Positions 1-6,697 are shown, numbered from the stretch's first letter. The stretch is DNA of 10,922 bases from Prevotella sp. UBA1705 (GCA_002317385.1 DCJH01000002.1:118788-129709), one strand, 5' to 3'. Notes: generated from the sequence alone by a model not told the origin. Made by a program: numbers and translations.

Positions 1-1
1 C

Positions 2-520
2 TGCCTGCGGGCCAACAAGAGCCTTGCCGCCTGGGGCGTAGAAGGCCGTGTACCGTTTCTCGACAAGGAGTTTCTCGACCTCGCCATGGGCCTCGACCCG
101 GCGGAAAAGATGTGTCCCGGCACGACGATAGAGAAGAAAGTGGTGCGCGAAGCGTTCGCCGACCTGCTGCCCGAGGACGTAGCTTGGCGACAAAAAGAGC
201 AATTCTCCGACGGCGTGGGCTACTCGTGGATCGACACGCTGAAGCAAATCACGGCGGCAGCCGTAAGCGACGAGCAGATGACACACGCCGCAGAGCGCTT
301 CCCCATCAACCCGCCGCAGAACAAAGAGGAATATTATTACCGTTCCATCTTTGCCGAACATTTCCCCAGCGACAGTGCCGCGCGGTCGGTGCCGAGTGTG
401 CCAAGCGTGGCCTGCAGCACCCCGGAGGCGCTGGCCTGGGACGCTTCGTTCGCCCATCTCAACGACCCGAGTGGCCGCGCCGTATCGGGAGTGCACGAGA
501 AAGCGTATGCTTCGGAGTGA
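2..520 (+). CDS. asnB: Asparagine synthetase B (glutamine-hydrolysing), C-terminal part
   Basis: This is the 3' end of a gene cut by the left window edge; 172 residues are visible in the frame starting at base 2. Class B asparagine synthetases make asparagine from aspartate, ATP and glutamine in the cytoplasm. The visible part belongs to the C-terminal synthetase domain: the near-invariant stretch EGRVPFLD (visible residues 14-21) follows LRANKSLAAWG, and TTIEKKVVREAF and the tail VACSTPEALAWD...DPSGRA..GVH are typical of Bacteroidota AsnB. The N-terminal glutaminase domain with its Cys nucleophile lies outside the window, so glutamine use is inferred from family resemblance. The C terminus looks intact. 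The TGA stop (518-520) sits inside the first unit of a purine-rich repeat that continues downstream. There is no good terminator close to the stop; the first strong hairpin is about 230 bases further on. Confidence 0.93.
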   Translation, partial: CLRANKSLAAWGVEGRVPFLDKEFLDLAMGLDPAEKMCPGTTIEKKVVREAFADLLPEDVAWRQKEQFSDGVGYSWIDTLKQITAAAVSDEQMTHAAERFPINPPQNKEEYYYRSIFAEHFPSDSAARSVPSVPSVACSTPEALAWDASFAHLNDPSGRAVSGVHEKAYASE

Positions 521-594
521 CAAATGGGGAATGTAGAGTGACAAAGGAAGGGCCGAGGAATGACGATTGAGGAGTGTGGAGTGAGGAATGGGGG
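514..594. repeat. Degenerate purine-rich repeat at the asnB 3' end
   Basis: GAGTGACAAA occurs at 515-524 and again at 536-545, 21 bases apart, and is followed by looser variants of the same G/A/T words (GAGGAATGA, GAGGAGTGT, GGAGTGAGGAATGGGGG). No pyrimidine-rich or coding structure is seen. The first unit contains the asnB stop codon, so the repeat has grown from, or invaded, the gene's 3' end. Function unknown. Confidence 0.6.
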
Positions 595-738
595 CTGACC
601 GTGCCGGGCGTAAGGGGCTTGGAAAAAAGTGAGAAAGAGCCCAATGCTGTCAAGATAGTTCGCAAACAATTCCCTACGAGATAGACTTCGTTTGAGCCAA
701 CACACCTCGTTTTTGAGCCTCCACATCGAGATTTCAGC

Positions 739-848
739 ACGAATAGATAGAGATGGCTTCGCGATTAGATAGTAATCGCGGAGCCATCTCTATGTTTTCA
801 TGAGCAAAAAAGGGCCTGACAAGAGGGCGAAAAGGTAGCTATCGCGGG
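739..848. repeat. Degenerate 22-bp tandem array, left copy
   Basis: Read in 22-base steps from 739, the units start at 739, 761, 783, 805 and 827. The unit at 827 (GCGAAAAGGTAGCTATCGCG core) closely matches units of the array at 9232-9386: GCGAAAA is shared with the unit at 9320, and its reverse complement matches the unit at 9276 in about 21 of 23 positions. The unit at 805 resembles the GAAAACGGCCTTATCG type. Units at 739 and 783 are much decayed. A further isolated copy lies at 925-947. The array is non-coding; I do not know its role. Confidence 0.55.
747..793 (+). terminator. Long hairpin downstream of asnB, possible terminator
   Basis: Two 21-base arms (747-767 and 773-793) pair with a single G-T wobble around the 5-base loop GATAG. 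The + strand continues with GTTTTC, a weak U-tract. It may end asnB transcripts, but it lies about 230 bases after the stop and coincides with units of the 22-bp array, so it may instead be a repeat-derived palindrome. Confidence 0.4.
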
Positions 849-1124
849 GTGGGAAGGCCGGTTTTCAGAAAGGATAGAGCTGTGATTGATTGCAAACCTC
901 TGGTTATTAATGGATTATAAAACAGCGAAAAATCTGGCTTTTTCGGGCAGATTTTCAGGGCGACAGGTGCGGAGAGCAGTATGGAGAGGGCTTGTTAGGA
1001 TGTTTCATAGGGAATTTCGGCGAGTCGAAACAGGGAAGGAGGGGATGAAATGAGGGCTGAGGAGGAATCTTAGGAGGGAGAAAGGAAGATGGAGAAACTG
1101 CTGAAAGTCTATGCCCTAAGACAC

Positions 1125-1157
1125 AAAAAACTGCGCCAAGACTGGGTCTTGGCGCAG
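1125..1157 (-). terminator. Intrinsic terminator of the outer-membrane gene at 1213-1782
   Basis: A perfect 12-bp stem (CTGCGCCAAGAC at 1131-1142 with GTCTTGGCGCAG at 1146-1157) closes a 3-base loop. On the - strand it is followed at once by six U residues (1130-1125). It lies 55 bases after the stop of the - strand gene, the classic rho-independent layout. Confidence 0.9.
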
Positions 1158-1212
1158 TAAAATTGATGACTATTTGGTAGCTGCACACCCTTGCGGGCAT
1201 GCCGCCAGCGGT

Positions 1213-1782
1213 TTAGAGGGCAAACTTGTAGCCGAGGGTTACCTGGAATACGCTGTTCTTAGCGTCGCCAGTCTCGAATGCCTTGGTCACACCGAGGTTG
1301 TAGCGGCCGTCGATTACCACATTGTTGAACTCGTAAGACAGACCTACGGGGATAGACAGGTCTACGCCCTTGGCATTGGTTCCGTCCTTATCTACGCAGA
1401 AACCAGGCTGCACACCGAGCTTCACGGCCAGGCCGGGCACTACATAAACGTTGGCCAGGATGGGCACGTTGATATAGCTCAGGTTGAGCTTTGACGACTT
1501 GGTGCTCACTGTTCCCACGATGGGCAGGTCTACACTACCGCCACCCCACTTGCATCCCTGCATGCTATAGATGGCACCTGCGCTGATGCTGAAGATGTCG
1601 CTGGCCTGATATTCAAACTCGGCTCCGGCGGCGAGTCCCACCTTGTAGTCGGTATTGGTCTTGGTGAAGTTGGCTACTGATACACCTACCTCAGGCTTCA
1701 CGGTTACGGTTCCCACTGCATGCTGTGCGTATGTAGCTACAGATGCGAGCATCACTACTGCTGACAAAATAAACTTTTTCAT
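1213..1782 (-). CDS. Small outer-membrane beta-barrel protein (PorT-like family)
   Basis: The protein has 189 residues. Residues 1-19 form a type I signal peptide: MKK, a hydrophobic core, then TYA before the predicted cut, which leaves Gln20 as the new N terminus, as is common for exported proteins in Bacteroidota. The rest is made of alternating polar/hydrophobic strands with Gly turns (VGLAAGAEFEYQ, FSISAGAIYSMQG, VPILANVYV, LAVKLGVQPGF, VPVGLSYEF, FQVTLGYKFAL), as expected for an 8-stranded barrel of the OMP_b-brl_2 (PorT-like) type. The LGVQPG strand is typical of that family. It presumably sits in the outer membrane; no substrate or partner can be read from the sequence. It has its own -7 box, TAATTTTG, and its own terminator, so it is a single-gene unit. 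It is next to another small barrel gene in the same orientation; the two share GVQPG but little else. Confidence 0.85.
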   Translation of the reverse strand: MKKFILSAVVMLASVATYAQHAVGTVTVKPEVGVSVANFTKTNTDYKVGLAAGAEFEYQASDIFSISAGAIYSMQGCKWGGGSVDLPIVGTVSTKSSKLNLSYINVPILANVYVVPGLAVKLGVQPGFCVDKDGTNAKGVDLSIPVGLSYEFNNVVIDGRYNLGVTKAFETGDAKNSVFQVTLGYKFAL

Positions 1783-1848
1783 TGTGTTATGTATTAAAAG
1801 TTGTTGTTATTCATCTATTCATTTGCGTCGAATGTCGTTCGACAAGTG

Positions 1849-1856
1849 CAAAATTA
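1849..1856 (-). promoter_or_regulatory. Promoter -7 box of the gene at 1213-1782
   Basis: On the - strand this reads TAATTTTG, a perfect match to the Bacteroidota -7 consensus TAnnTTTG. Transcription would start near 1842, leaving a leader of about 60 bases. No clear TTTG -33 box is seen; instead an inverted repeat (1878-1913) begins near that position. Confidence 0.65.
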
Positions 1857-1877
1857 TAAACTTATTAACTATGTGTA

Positions 1878-1913
1878 AGGGATTTTTCCCTATGAGTTGA
1901 GGGGAAAATCCCT
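1878..1913. promoter_or_regulatory. Inverted repeat upstream of the promoter for 1213-1782
   Basis: The arms AGGGATTTTTCCC (1878-1890) and GGGGAAAATCCCT (1901-1913) pair in 12 of 13 positions around a 10-base loop. It starts roughly 35 bases upstream of the inferred transcription start. It could be an operator, or a second terminator-like hairpin for the gene at 1949-2503; no U-tract follows on either strand, which favours a DNA site. Confidence 0.45.
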
Positions 1914-1921
1914 ATCGCTTG

Positions 1922-1943
1922 GCCGGAGCACAGGGTCTCCGGC
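1922..1943 (-). terminator. Hairpin just after the gene at 1949-2503
   Basis: A perfect 7-bp GC-rich stem (GCCGGAG with CTCCGGC) around an 8-base loop begins 5 bases past the stop codon on the - strand. No U-run follows, so it is a weak intrinsic terminator or a 3'-end stabiliser. Confidence 0.45.
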
Positions 1944-1948
1944 AGGGT

Positions 1949-2503
1949 TTAGAAGTTATAGTACAGACCAAACTGCACGTTGTTGCCGTTCAGGTCGAAG
2001 CCAAAGGCGTGGCTGTTGTTGTCGTCGCCCTCGGGATTGATTTCCTCATAGCCGAGGAAGCCAAACTTGCCTACGAAGCTCAGATGGCGACTCAGGTTGA
2101 CGGCCACACCGGGCTGCACACCCACGTTGAAAGCGGTGAAATCGTGATTGCCATTCTCTCCAGACATGAAGCCGAAGCCCATGTCGAGGAACACATTCAC
2201 CAGTTTGGAATGAACAAAGGTATAGCGAGCATAGGGGGCAACGGTGAAAGCCTTCCAGCTGTCGTTGTTGGTCAGATTGTTGTCGAGCATAGAGAACGTA
2301 CCCTTCTGATAACCTACTGTGGTACCGATGGCCCAGTTGTTGTTGAGGTTATAGCCAATTTCGGGGAGCAACTTGAAGGATGTCTCATCCTTGCCGTTCT
2401 CTGAGCCTACACTGGAAAGTCCTACTGTTCCACCCAAATACACTTGTGCGTTGGCACAGATGGCTACCATGGCGATGGCTAACGTCATTAAAATCTTTTT
2501 CAT
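1949..2503 (-). CDS. Small outer-membrane beta-barrel protein
   Basis: The protein has 184 residues. A type I signal peptide covers residues 1-19 (MKKILM..., then ANA before the cut), leaving Gln20 first. The mature part is a run of amphipathic strands with aromatic residues at their ends (NNWAIGTTVGYQKG, FTVAPYARYTFV, VNVFLDMGFGFMSG, FNVGVQPGVAVNL, LSFVGKFGFLGYEE, VQFGLYYNF). It ends in Tyr-Tyr-Asn-Phe; a C-terminal aromatic residue is the usual signal for the BAM insertion machinery. This matches small outer-membrane beta-barrel proteins of about 8 strands (OMP_b-brl type). Its cargo or role is unknown. It has its own -7 box (TAACTTTG) 65 bases upstream and lies 130 bases after the nuclease-helicase gene, so it is probably transcribed separately from that operon. 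Confidence 0.85.
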   Translation of the reverse strand: MKKILMTLAIAMVAICANAQVYLGGTVGLSSVGSENGKDETSFKLLPEIGYNLNNNWAIGTTVGYQKGTFSMLDNNLTNNDSWKAFTVAPYARYTFVHSKLVNVFLDMGFGFMSGENGNHDFTAFNVGVQPGVAVNLSRHLSFVGKFGFLGYEEINPEGDDNNSHAFGFDLNGNNVQFGLYYNF

Positions 2504-2568
2504 CTTGTTCTGCTTTTAAAGGTTATACAATGCAAGCTATTCCTAATATAGCTTTCTGAATACAGCGA

Positions 2569-2576
2569 CAAAGTTA
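2569..2576 (-). promoter_or_regulatory. Promoter -7 box of the gene at 1949-2503
   Basis: On the - strand this reads TAACTTTG, a perfect TAnnTTTG. The start would be near 2562, giving a leader of about 58 bases. The leader contains a small hairpin (AAGCTAT at 2534-2540 with ATAGCTT at 2548-2554). The region upstream of the box is very A/T-rich; no clear -33 box. Confidence 0.65.
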
Positions 2577-2633
2577 AGAAAAAAGATGAAATGTAGTGTT
2601 TTTTTTGTGATTTTTTGCGTTTTATCGCTCTTT

Positions 2634-5600
2634 TTAGCGTATAAAACTGCCTTTTTGAACATCGATATAGTGCATTAATTTGCTAAAAACGGGCGATGCA
2701 GCAAGTGTCTTTTCGTTGCCGGTGAGGATGAGTTGGCGCCGCGCACGGGTAAGCGCCACGTTGAGTTTGCGGTCTATGAGATGTCCGTTCTCCTCGAAGG
2801 TGTTGGCCGTGAGGAATCCCAACTGATAGCGTTGCTGTATGGTAAACGAGTAGATGATCACGTCGCGCTGCGAGCCTTGGTAGCGCTCCACAGTGTCGAT
2901 GCTCACGTCTTCGAGGTCTTTGAGCCCGAGACGCTCTATCTCGCGGCGTATCATGGCTATCTGATTGCGGTAGGGCACGATTACGCCCACGGTCTTGTCG
3001 GCCTCAAACCGGTCGCCATAGAATCGGCGGATGCGGCTCAGAAGGTCGGCCACGAGGTGGGCCTCGTCGGCGTTTACCTTGTCCGACAGCTCAGGCTGAC
3101 GGCAGTCTTTCGAGGCGAAGAAGAGCAGGCGGTGGCGCTTCAGCAGCTCGTCGGTGGCGTCTTCGGCAGGCAGCGCGTAGTCGAGGGCGGTTTCCTGCTG
3201 GTGGCGCAAGGGCACGGGCAGCAGCTGTTCGGCACTGTAGAATTCGCGGTTGGGGTACTCGGCAATCTCCGGGTGCATGCGCCCCTGGCGCTGAAGCGTA
3301 CCCATAAAGTCGGTGCGCCCGCTGCCCTGCTCCAGCCGGATGAGCCTCTCGAAGAGGCTGCTGCTACAGTCGGCAAGGCCGATGGCCTGCAGACGGGGGT
3401 CGGAGATAGCCGCGTCGCGACCGTTCTGCTGTACCACAGCCGGCAGCTGCTTGTAGTCACCGATGAGGATAAACTTGTCGATGTTGCACTCGTCGAGGCC
3501 TTCTCGTCCCTCCGTGGGGCGGTGACTGGCCAGCAATCCGATGATTCCGGGCTCGAGAATCTGCGAACTTTCGTCGACGATGGCAAGCTCGAAATGCTTC
3601 AACGAGAACAGGAACGGGCGCGACTGGAGCATCGACGTGGTGGCCACCACCACGCGGGCGTCGAGCAGCCGCTGCCTCATATCGGCGAGTTTGGACCGCT
3701 CGCCGATGGCCTTCGAGATGAGATAGGGCTCGTATGCCTTGGCGCAGCTCAGCTCGTTGCCAATCCTGATGAAGTCGATGCCGGCCTCCACGAGCATGCC
3801 GCAAATCTCATCCACCGCGCGATTGGTATAGGAGAGAAGAAGGATGGAGGGGTCGGGGGAGGCCAATTGCTCCTCCACGAGGAAGCGAAGAGCCCTGTTG
3901 GTCTTGCCCGTTCCCGGCGGACCGACGAGCAGGAAATAGTCTTTGGCCTGCTTGGCACGTAGGAGCATGGGGGCGAGAAGGGGGTCGTAGCTGCGCGACA
4001 AAGTCACGGTTTTGTCGCATTGGGGAGCTCGCTGGCCCAAGAGTAGGTCCTTGCGCTCCGGCGGCGCGGTGACAAACTCATAGAGACTACGTATCGACGC
4101 ACTGCCGCCTACGTCGCTGCTGCCATGCTCTATGCACCACACGAAACGCTGGTCGGGCCGTGCCGATGGGTCGTTGGAGAGCTGCAGGGTGTCGTAGGGC
4201 AGCCTATCGAAGATGTCGGGATTCTGTTGTCCGTCGGAGAGTAGCACCGTGAGGCTGTCGGTATGGATATCGGCCAGTCCGCCCTTAAATAGCATCGCCC
4301 GCCTGACATCGGGCTCCTGCCCTTCGGGATAGGCATAGAGGTAGACCATATCTCCACGTCGGAAGTTGGGCAGGAAGTCCTCGCCCTGGTCTGGAACGGC
4401 CAGCGTGATGAGGTCGTAGCCGTTGTATCCTTCGTCCTCACCACTCTTCTCCTTCTTCAATATGGTGAGGTTGGTGTAGATATTTCCCGTTTCCCGCTTC
4501 TCCGCCAGGGGCATATTCCAGAGGTTGGCCACGCTGTTGCCCGTGCCTTCCACCACTCCCACCTTCGACATGAGGTTCTCGCGGATGGCAAATTGCATCA
4601 TGCGGCAGAAGTAAGAACGCTCTAATGGCAGTAAGTTTTGCAATGGAATCAGGGTCTGTTCGAGCTGCGGACGTAGGTAGGTGTCGTAGAAAAAGTCGTG
4701 CTTGCCCAGCGTGTTCAGGGTGTCGGCAGCAAGTTGGGGCAATAGTTTCTCCATGCCGTGGTGCGCGATTTCGAACTCCAAGGCAATGGCTTCGTTGCGG
4801 AATCGGATGGCCTCATAGACCAGTTTCATGAGATTGGCCACGCTCATCATGCCGCCGGGAAGCGGATATTTGGAATAGAGCAGGCGAATATCGGTCTTCG
4901 ATTGGTGGAAGTTGTAATAGAGAACTCCATAGTATAGCAGCAGCTGCACATAGTGTTTCTCCACCACTTTAGTACCATGACTGTTGGGAAGGCCACGCTC
5001 CAGGAAGATGTTGCGACCCGATTTCTGCTCCACCAGCAGCCTCAGGTCGGTGGTCATAAGGTCTACCCGCCCCTGCAATCCCAGCTTCTCGCAGATGAAC
5101 GAAGGTTCGAGGATGGCCCGAGAGAGGTCGAAGTTTTGTCGCAGCTCGTCCACAATCTGCCGAATATTGGCCGACTGCGTTGCGGCATCCTGCTTGAACC
5201 GGTCGGCGTCGAAGCCTCGACACGTGCTGTATTCCATGGCTTTCTCCTTGAAATTACCGGTCAACGTGCGACCCAAAGAGAACTCCTTGTTGTTGATTAT
5301 ATCGTCCAACGCACTACCCGCAAAGTTGCCAAGCAGTGTTGATTGGTTATTGGGCTTCTCCCGCATACGGCTCACCAGATAGAGCAATGGGTGGTGGCCG
5401 TAGTCCTCGAAGCACCCCGCGATGACGCTAATATCCAGTAGACAGTCGGGCTCCACGATGATGAGCCGCGGCGTAATGGTGTTGCCCTTCACCTCGCAAC
5501 CCAGCAGATTGAGGTGCATGCCTACCCGGAGGATGCCCGAGAGATACTCCATGCGGGCATATTGCGTAGCTTCGGTGTAGCGCACGAGCATCTCCTCGTC

Positions 5601-6086
5601 GCAGCCTTCCTCGTCGATCACCACGCGGATGGTGTGCTCATCCCATGCCGAGACGATGCAACGCTTGTCGGGCGAGTTAGTGCGGAGGGTGTCGCCCAGT
5701 GGTCGTCGGTCTTGCGGCAGGCCCGCCACGAGGTCGTCGGGCACCCTGGCGCCAAACACCCTACCTATGAATGTGGCCAAGGCCCGCAGGTCGTAGCGCA
5801 GGTCTTCGGGCGAGAGGGCCGCGCTGCGGTTGCTGTGTCGGCGCATCTGCCGCACCGCATTGGCCTCGTCTGAGGGTATCTGCAGCTGGCGAATGAGTGT
5901 CTCCACCTGCGAGTTGAGGTCGCCAAAGCCGAAATGGGAGTCCTTCAACGCCTCGGCACAAACGAGCACAAGGGTCTCGTGCATCATCTTGTTGACAATG
6001 CCGGGCGCCGCCTTCTCGGTGCCCAAGATGCTTCTTACCCGGAGAAACAGCTCTTCGGGCGATACGTTGGAGGACGATGCGATCAT
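2634..6086 (-). CDS. Dna2-like PD-(D/E)XK nuclease fused to an SF1B (Upf1/Dna2-type) helicase
   Basis: The protein has 1150 residues from the ATG at 6086, chosen because AGGAAGG (6096-6102) lies 9 bases upstream and an earlier in-frame Met would overlap the alkyltransferase gene. Residues 1 to about 240 are unrecognised. The nuclease core follows: E327, GLQGRVD with D342, VEQKSG with E353 and K355, and the RecB-type Q381xxLYY motif. This order and spacing match Dna2/Cas4-like nucleases. About 577-621 looks like a small beta-barrel. The helicase part has all motifs: Walker A GPPGTGKT (722-729), Ia (751-760), II DESSQ (838-842), III GDYKQLP (876-882), IV LQRQGRMHPE (931-940), V DTVERYQGSQRD (1064-1075), VI NVALTRA (1109-1115). 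DESSQ and the motif V/VI forms place it in SF1B. It presumably acts on flapped or broken DNA ends. The CxxC...C cluster that holds Fe-S in Dna2 is not seen. It is coupled to the upstream alkyltransferase gene. Confidence 0.85.
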   Translation of the reverse strand: MIASSSNVSPEELFLRVRSILGTEKAAPGIVNKMMHETLVLVCAEALKDSHFGFGDLNSQVETLIRQLQIPSDEANAVRQMRRHSNRSAALSPEDLRYDLRALATFIGRVFGARVPDDLVAGLPQDRRPLGDTLRTNSPDKRCIVSAWDEHTIRVVIDEEGCDEEMLVRYTEATQYARMEYLSGILRVGMHLNLLGCEVKGNTITPRLIIVEPDCLLDISVIAGCFEDYGHHPLLYLVSRMREKPNNQSTLLGNFAGSALDDIINNKEFSLGRTLTGNFKEKAMEYSTCRGFDADRFKQDAATQSANIRQIVDELRQNFDLSRAILEPSFICEKLGLQGRVDLMTTDLRLLVEQKSGRNIFLERGLPNSHGTKVVEKHYVQLLLYYGVLYYNFHQSKTDIRLLYSKYPLPGGMMSVANLMKLVYEAIRFRNEAIALEFEIAHHGMEKLLPQLAADTLNTLGKHDFFYDTYLRPQLEQTLIPLQNLLPLERSYFCRMMQFAIRENLMSKVGVVEGTGNSVANLWNMPLAEKRETGNIYTNLTILKKEKSGEDEGYNGYDLITLAVPDQGEDFLPNFRRGDMVYLYAYPEGQEPDVRRAMLFKGGLADIHTDSLTVLLSDGQQNPDIFDRLPYDTLQLSNDPSARPDQRFVWCIEHGSSDVGGSASIRSLYEFVTAPPERKDLLLGQRAPQCDKTVTLSRSYDPLLAPMLLRAKQAKDYFLLVGPPGTGKTNRALRFLVEEQLASPDPSILLLSYTNRAVDEICGMLVEAGIDFIRIGNELSCAKAYEPYLISKAIGERSKLADMRQRLLDARVVVATTSMLQSRPFLFSLKHFELAIVDESSQILEPGIIGLLASHRPTEGREGLDECNIDKFILIGDYKQLPAVVQQNGRDAAISDPRLQAIGLADCSSSLFERLIRLEQGSGRTDFMGTLQRQGRMHPEIAEYPNREFYSAEQLLPVPLRHQQETALDYALPAEDATDELLKRHRLLFFASKDCRQPELSDKVNADEAHLVADLLSRIRRFYGDRFEADKTVGVIVPYRNQIAMIRREIERLGLKDLEDVSIDTVERYQGSQRDVIIYSFTIQQRYQLGFLTANTFEENGHLIDRKLNVALTRARRQLILTGNEKTLAASPVFSKLMHYIDVQKGSFIR

Positions 6087-6091
6087 GAGAT

Positions 6092-6607
6092 TCAGCCTTC
6101 CTGCTCTCTCTTGGCGGCCTCGGCAGCCTCCCATTCAATGAGTCGACGCTTCAGGTCGCGGCCCCAGTGGAACTCGCCCGTGGTGCCATCGCTGTGGACG
6201 ACGCGGTGGCAAGGGATGAGCATGGCTATGGGATTCTGTGCCACGGCCGACGCCACGGCCCTCACGCCCTTGGGGTTTCCTATGCGGTTGGCTATCTCCT
6301 GATAGCTCGCCGTCTGCCCGAAGGGAATGCGCTGCAGCTCATGCCACACCTGCTTCTGGAAGTCGGTGCCGCGCAAATCGAGCGTCAGCTCACGGTCGAG
6401 ACCCTCGAAGATCACGCGCTCCACGTTGTGGGCCATCTGGTCGCTCTGCGTGGTGGGGGTGTAGACACCCCATCGCGCCGCCAGCTCGTGGATGGTCTCG
6501 AGCTTGTTGTGGTCCAAGAACTGCAGGTCGCAGATGCCAAGCACCGTGCGCGCCACGATGATTTCGCCGAATGGGCTCTCGCTGAATCCGTATTCAATTG
6601 TAGTCAT
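6092..6607 (-). CDS. ogt: Methylated-DNA--[protein]-cysteine S-methyltransferase (O6-alkylguanine repair)
   Basis: The protein has 171 residues, the usual length for single-domain Ogt. It moves the alkyl group from O6-alkylguanine in DNA to its own cysteine and is used up in doing so. The active-site motif IPCHRV is at 131-136 with acceptor Cys133. Before it lies the winged-helix DNA-binding part, with FQKQVWHELQRIPFGQTASYQEIA (83-106) and GVRAVASAVAQNP (114-126); Arg116 is the likely finger that fills the gap left by the flipped base. The tail FHWGRDLKRRLIEWEAAEA is closer to the C-terminal half of Ada than to plain Ogt, but there is no Ada N-terminal regulatory domain here. It is the first gene of an operon: its TGA (6092-6094) is 5 bases from the ATG of the nuclease-helicase. 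The -7 box lies only 7 bases before its ATG, so the message is probably almost leaderless. Confidence 0.93.
   Translation of the reverse strand: MTTIEYGFSESPFGEIIVARTVLGICDLQFLDHNKLETIHELAARWGVYTPTTQSDQMAHNVERVIFEGLDRELTLDLRGTDFQKQVWHELQRIPFGQTASYQEIANRIGNPKGVRAVASAVAQNPIAMLIPCHRVVHSDGTTGEFHWGRDLKRRLIEWEAAEAAKREQEG
6096..6102 (-). promoter_or_regulatory. Ribosome binding site of the nuclease-helicase gene
   Basis: On the - strand AGGAAGG lies 9 bases before the ATG at 6086 and inside the last codons of the alkyltransferase gene. Strong Shine-Dalgarno sequences are uncommon in this phylum, so this one supports both the chosen start and translational coupling of the two genes. Confidence 0.65.
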
Positions 6608-6614
6608 AGTGATG

Positions 6615-6622
6615 CAAAGATA
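6615..6622 (-). promoter_or_regulatory. Promoter -7 box of the ogt/nuclease-helicase operon
   Basis: On the - strand this reads TATCTTTG, a perfect TAnnTTTG. Only 7 bases separate it from the ogt ATG, so transcription should start within a few bases of the start codon. The hexamer CCTCGG (complement of 6641-6646) lies 18 bases upstream, where a -33 box would be. Confidence 0.7.
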
Positions 6623-6640
6623 GCGTTTTTGTCGTTAAAA

Positions 6641-6678
6641 CCGAGGCCTAAGCGTTAAAAAATTGCATATTTCCTCGG
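6641..6678. promoter_or_regulatory. Inverted CCTCGG pair between divergent promoters
   Basis: CCGAGG at 6641-6646 and CCTCGG at 6673-6678 form an inverted repeat with a 26-base gap. Each faces its own TAnnTTTG box: 18 bases away on the ogt side, 19 bases on the guaD side. Both thus lie at the -33 position. They may replace the usual TTTG element or bind a shared regulator. Confidence 0.45.
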
Positions 6679-6697
6679 CTGTCGTCAATATTTTACG

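Larger units (their letters stand above)
521..1124. other. Gene-free stretch between asnB and the first outer-membrane gene
   Basis: No open reading frame here looks like a real gene: those present are short and antisense to repeats. In order it holds the purine-rich repeat, an unremarkable stretch (about 600-735), a 22-bp-register repeat array with a long hairpin (739-848), one more isolated unit of that repeat (925-947), and a tract at about 1028-1100 that is almost all purine on the + strand. The stretch ends at the terminator of the gene at 1213-1782. Confidence 0.7.

Noticed and set aside
2444..2503. Lipoprotein signal in the barrel protein at 1949-2503 (Cys16)
   Set aside because: The residue before the Cys is Ile, which does not fit a lipobox, while Ala-Asn-Ala before Gln20 fits signal peptidase I well.
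2590..2634. Terminator after the nuclease-helicase gene
   Set aside because: The region is A/T-rich, but only 4-bp stems are possible and the U-runs are on the wrong strand.
2733..3962. 409-codon open frame on the + strand
   Set aside because: It lies wholly antisense to the helicase gene, whose motifs are unmistakable; it has low-complexity composition and no recognisable domain.
6087..6134. Earlier Met start for the nuclease-helicase
   Set aside because: It would overlap 43 bases of the alkyltransferase gene; the ATG at 6086 has a good ribosome binding site.
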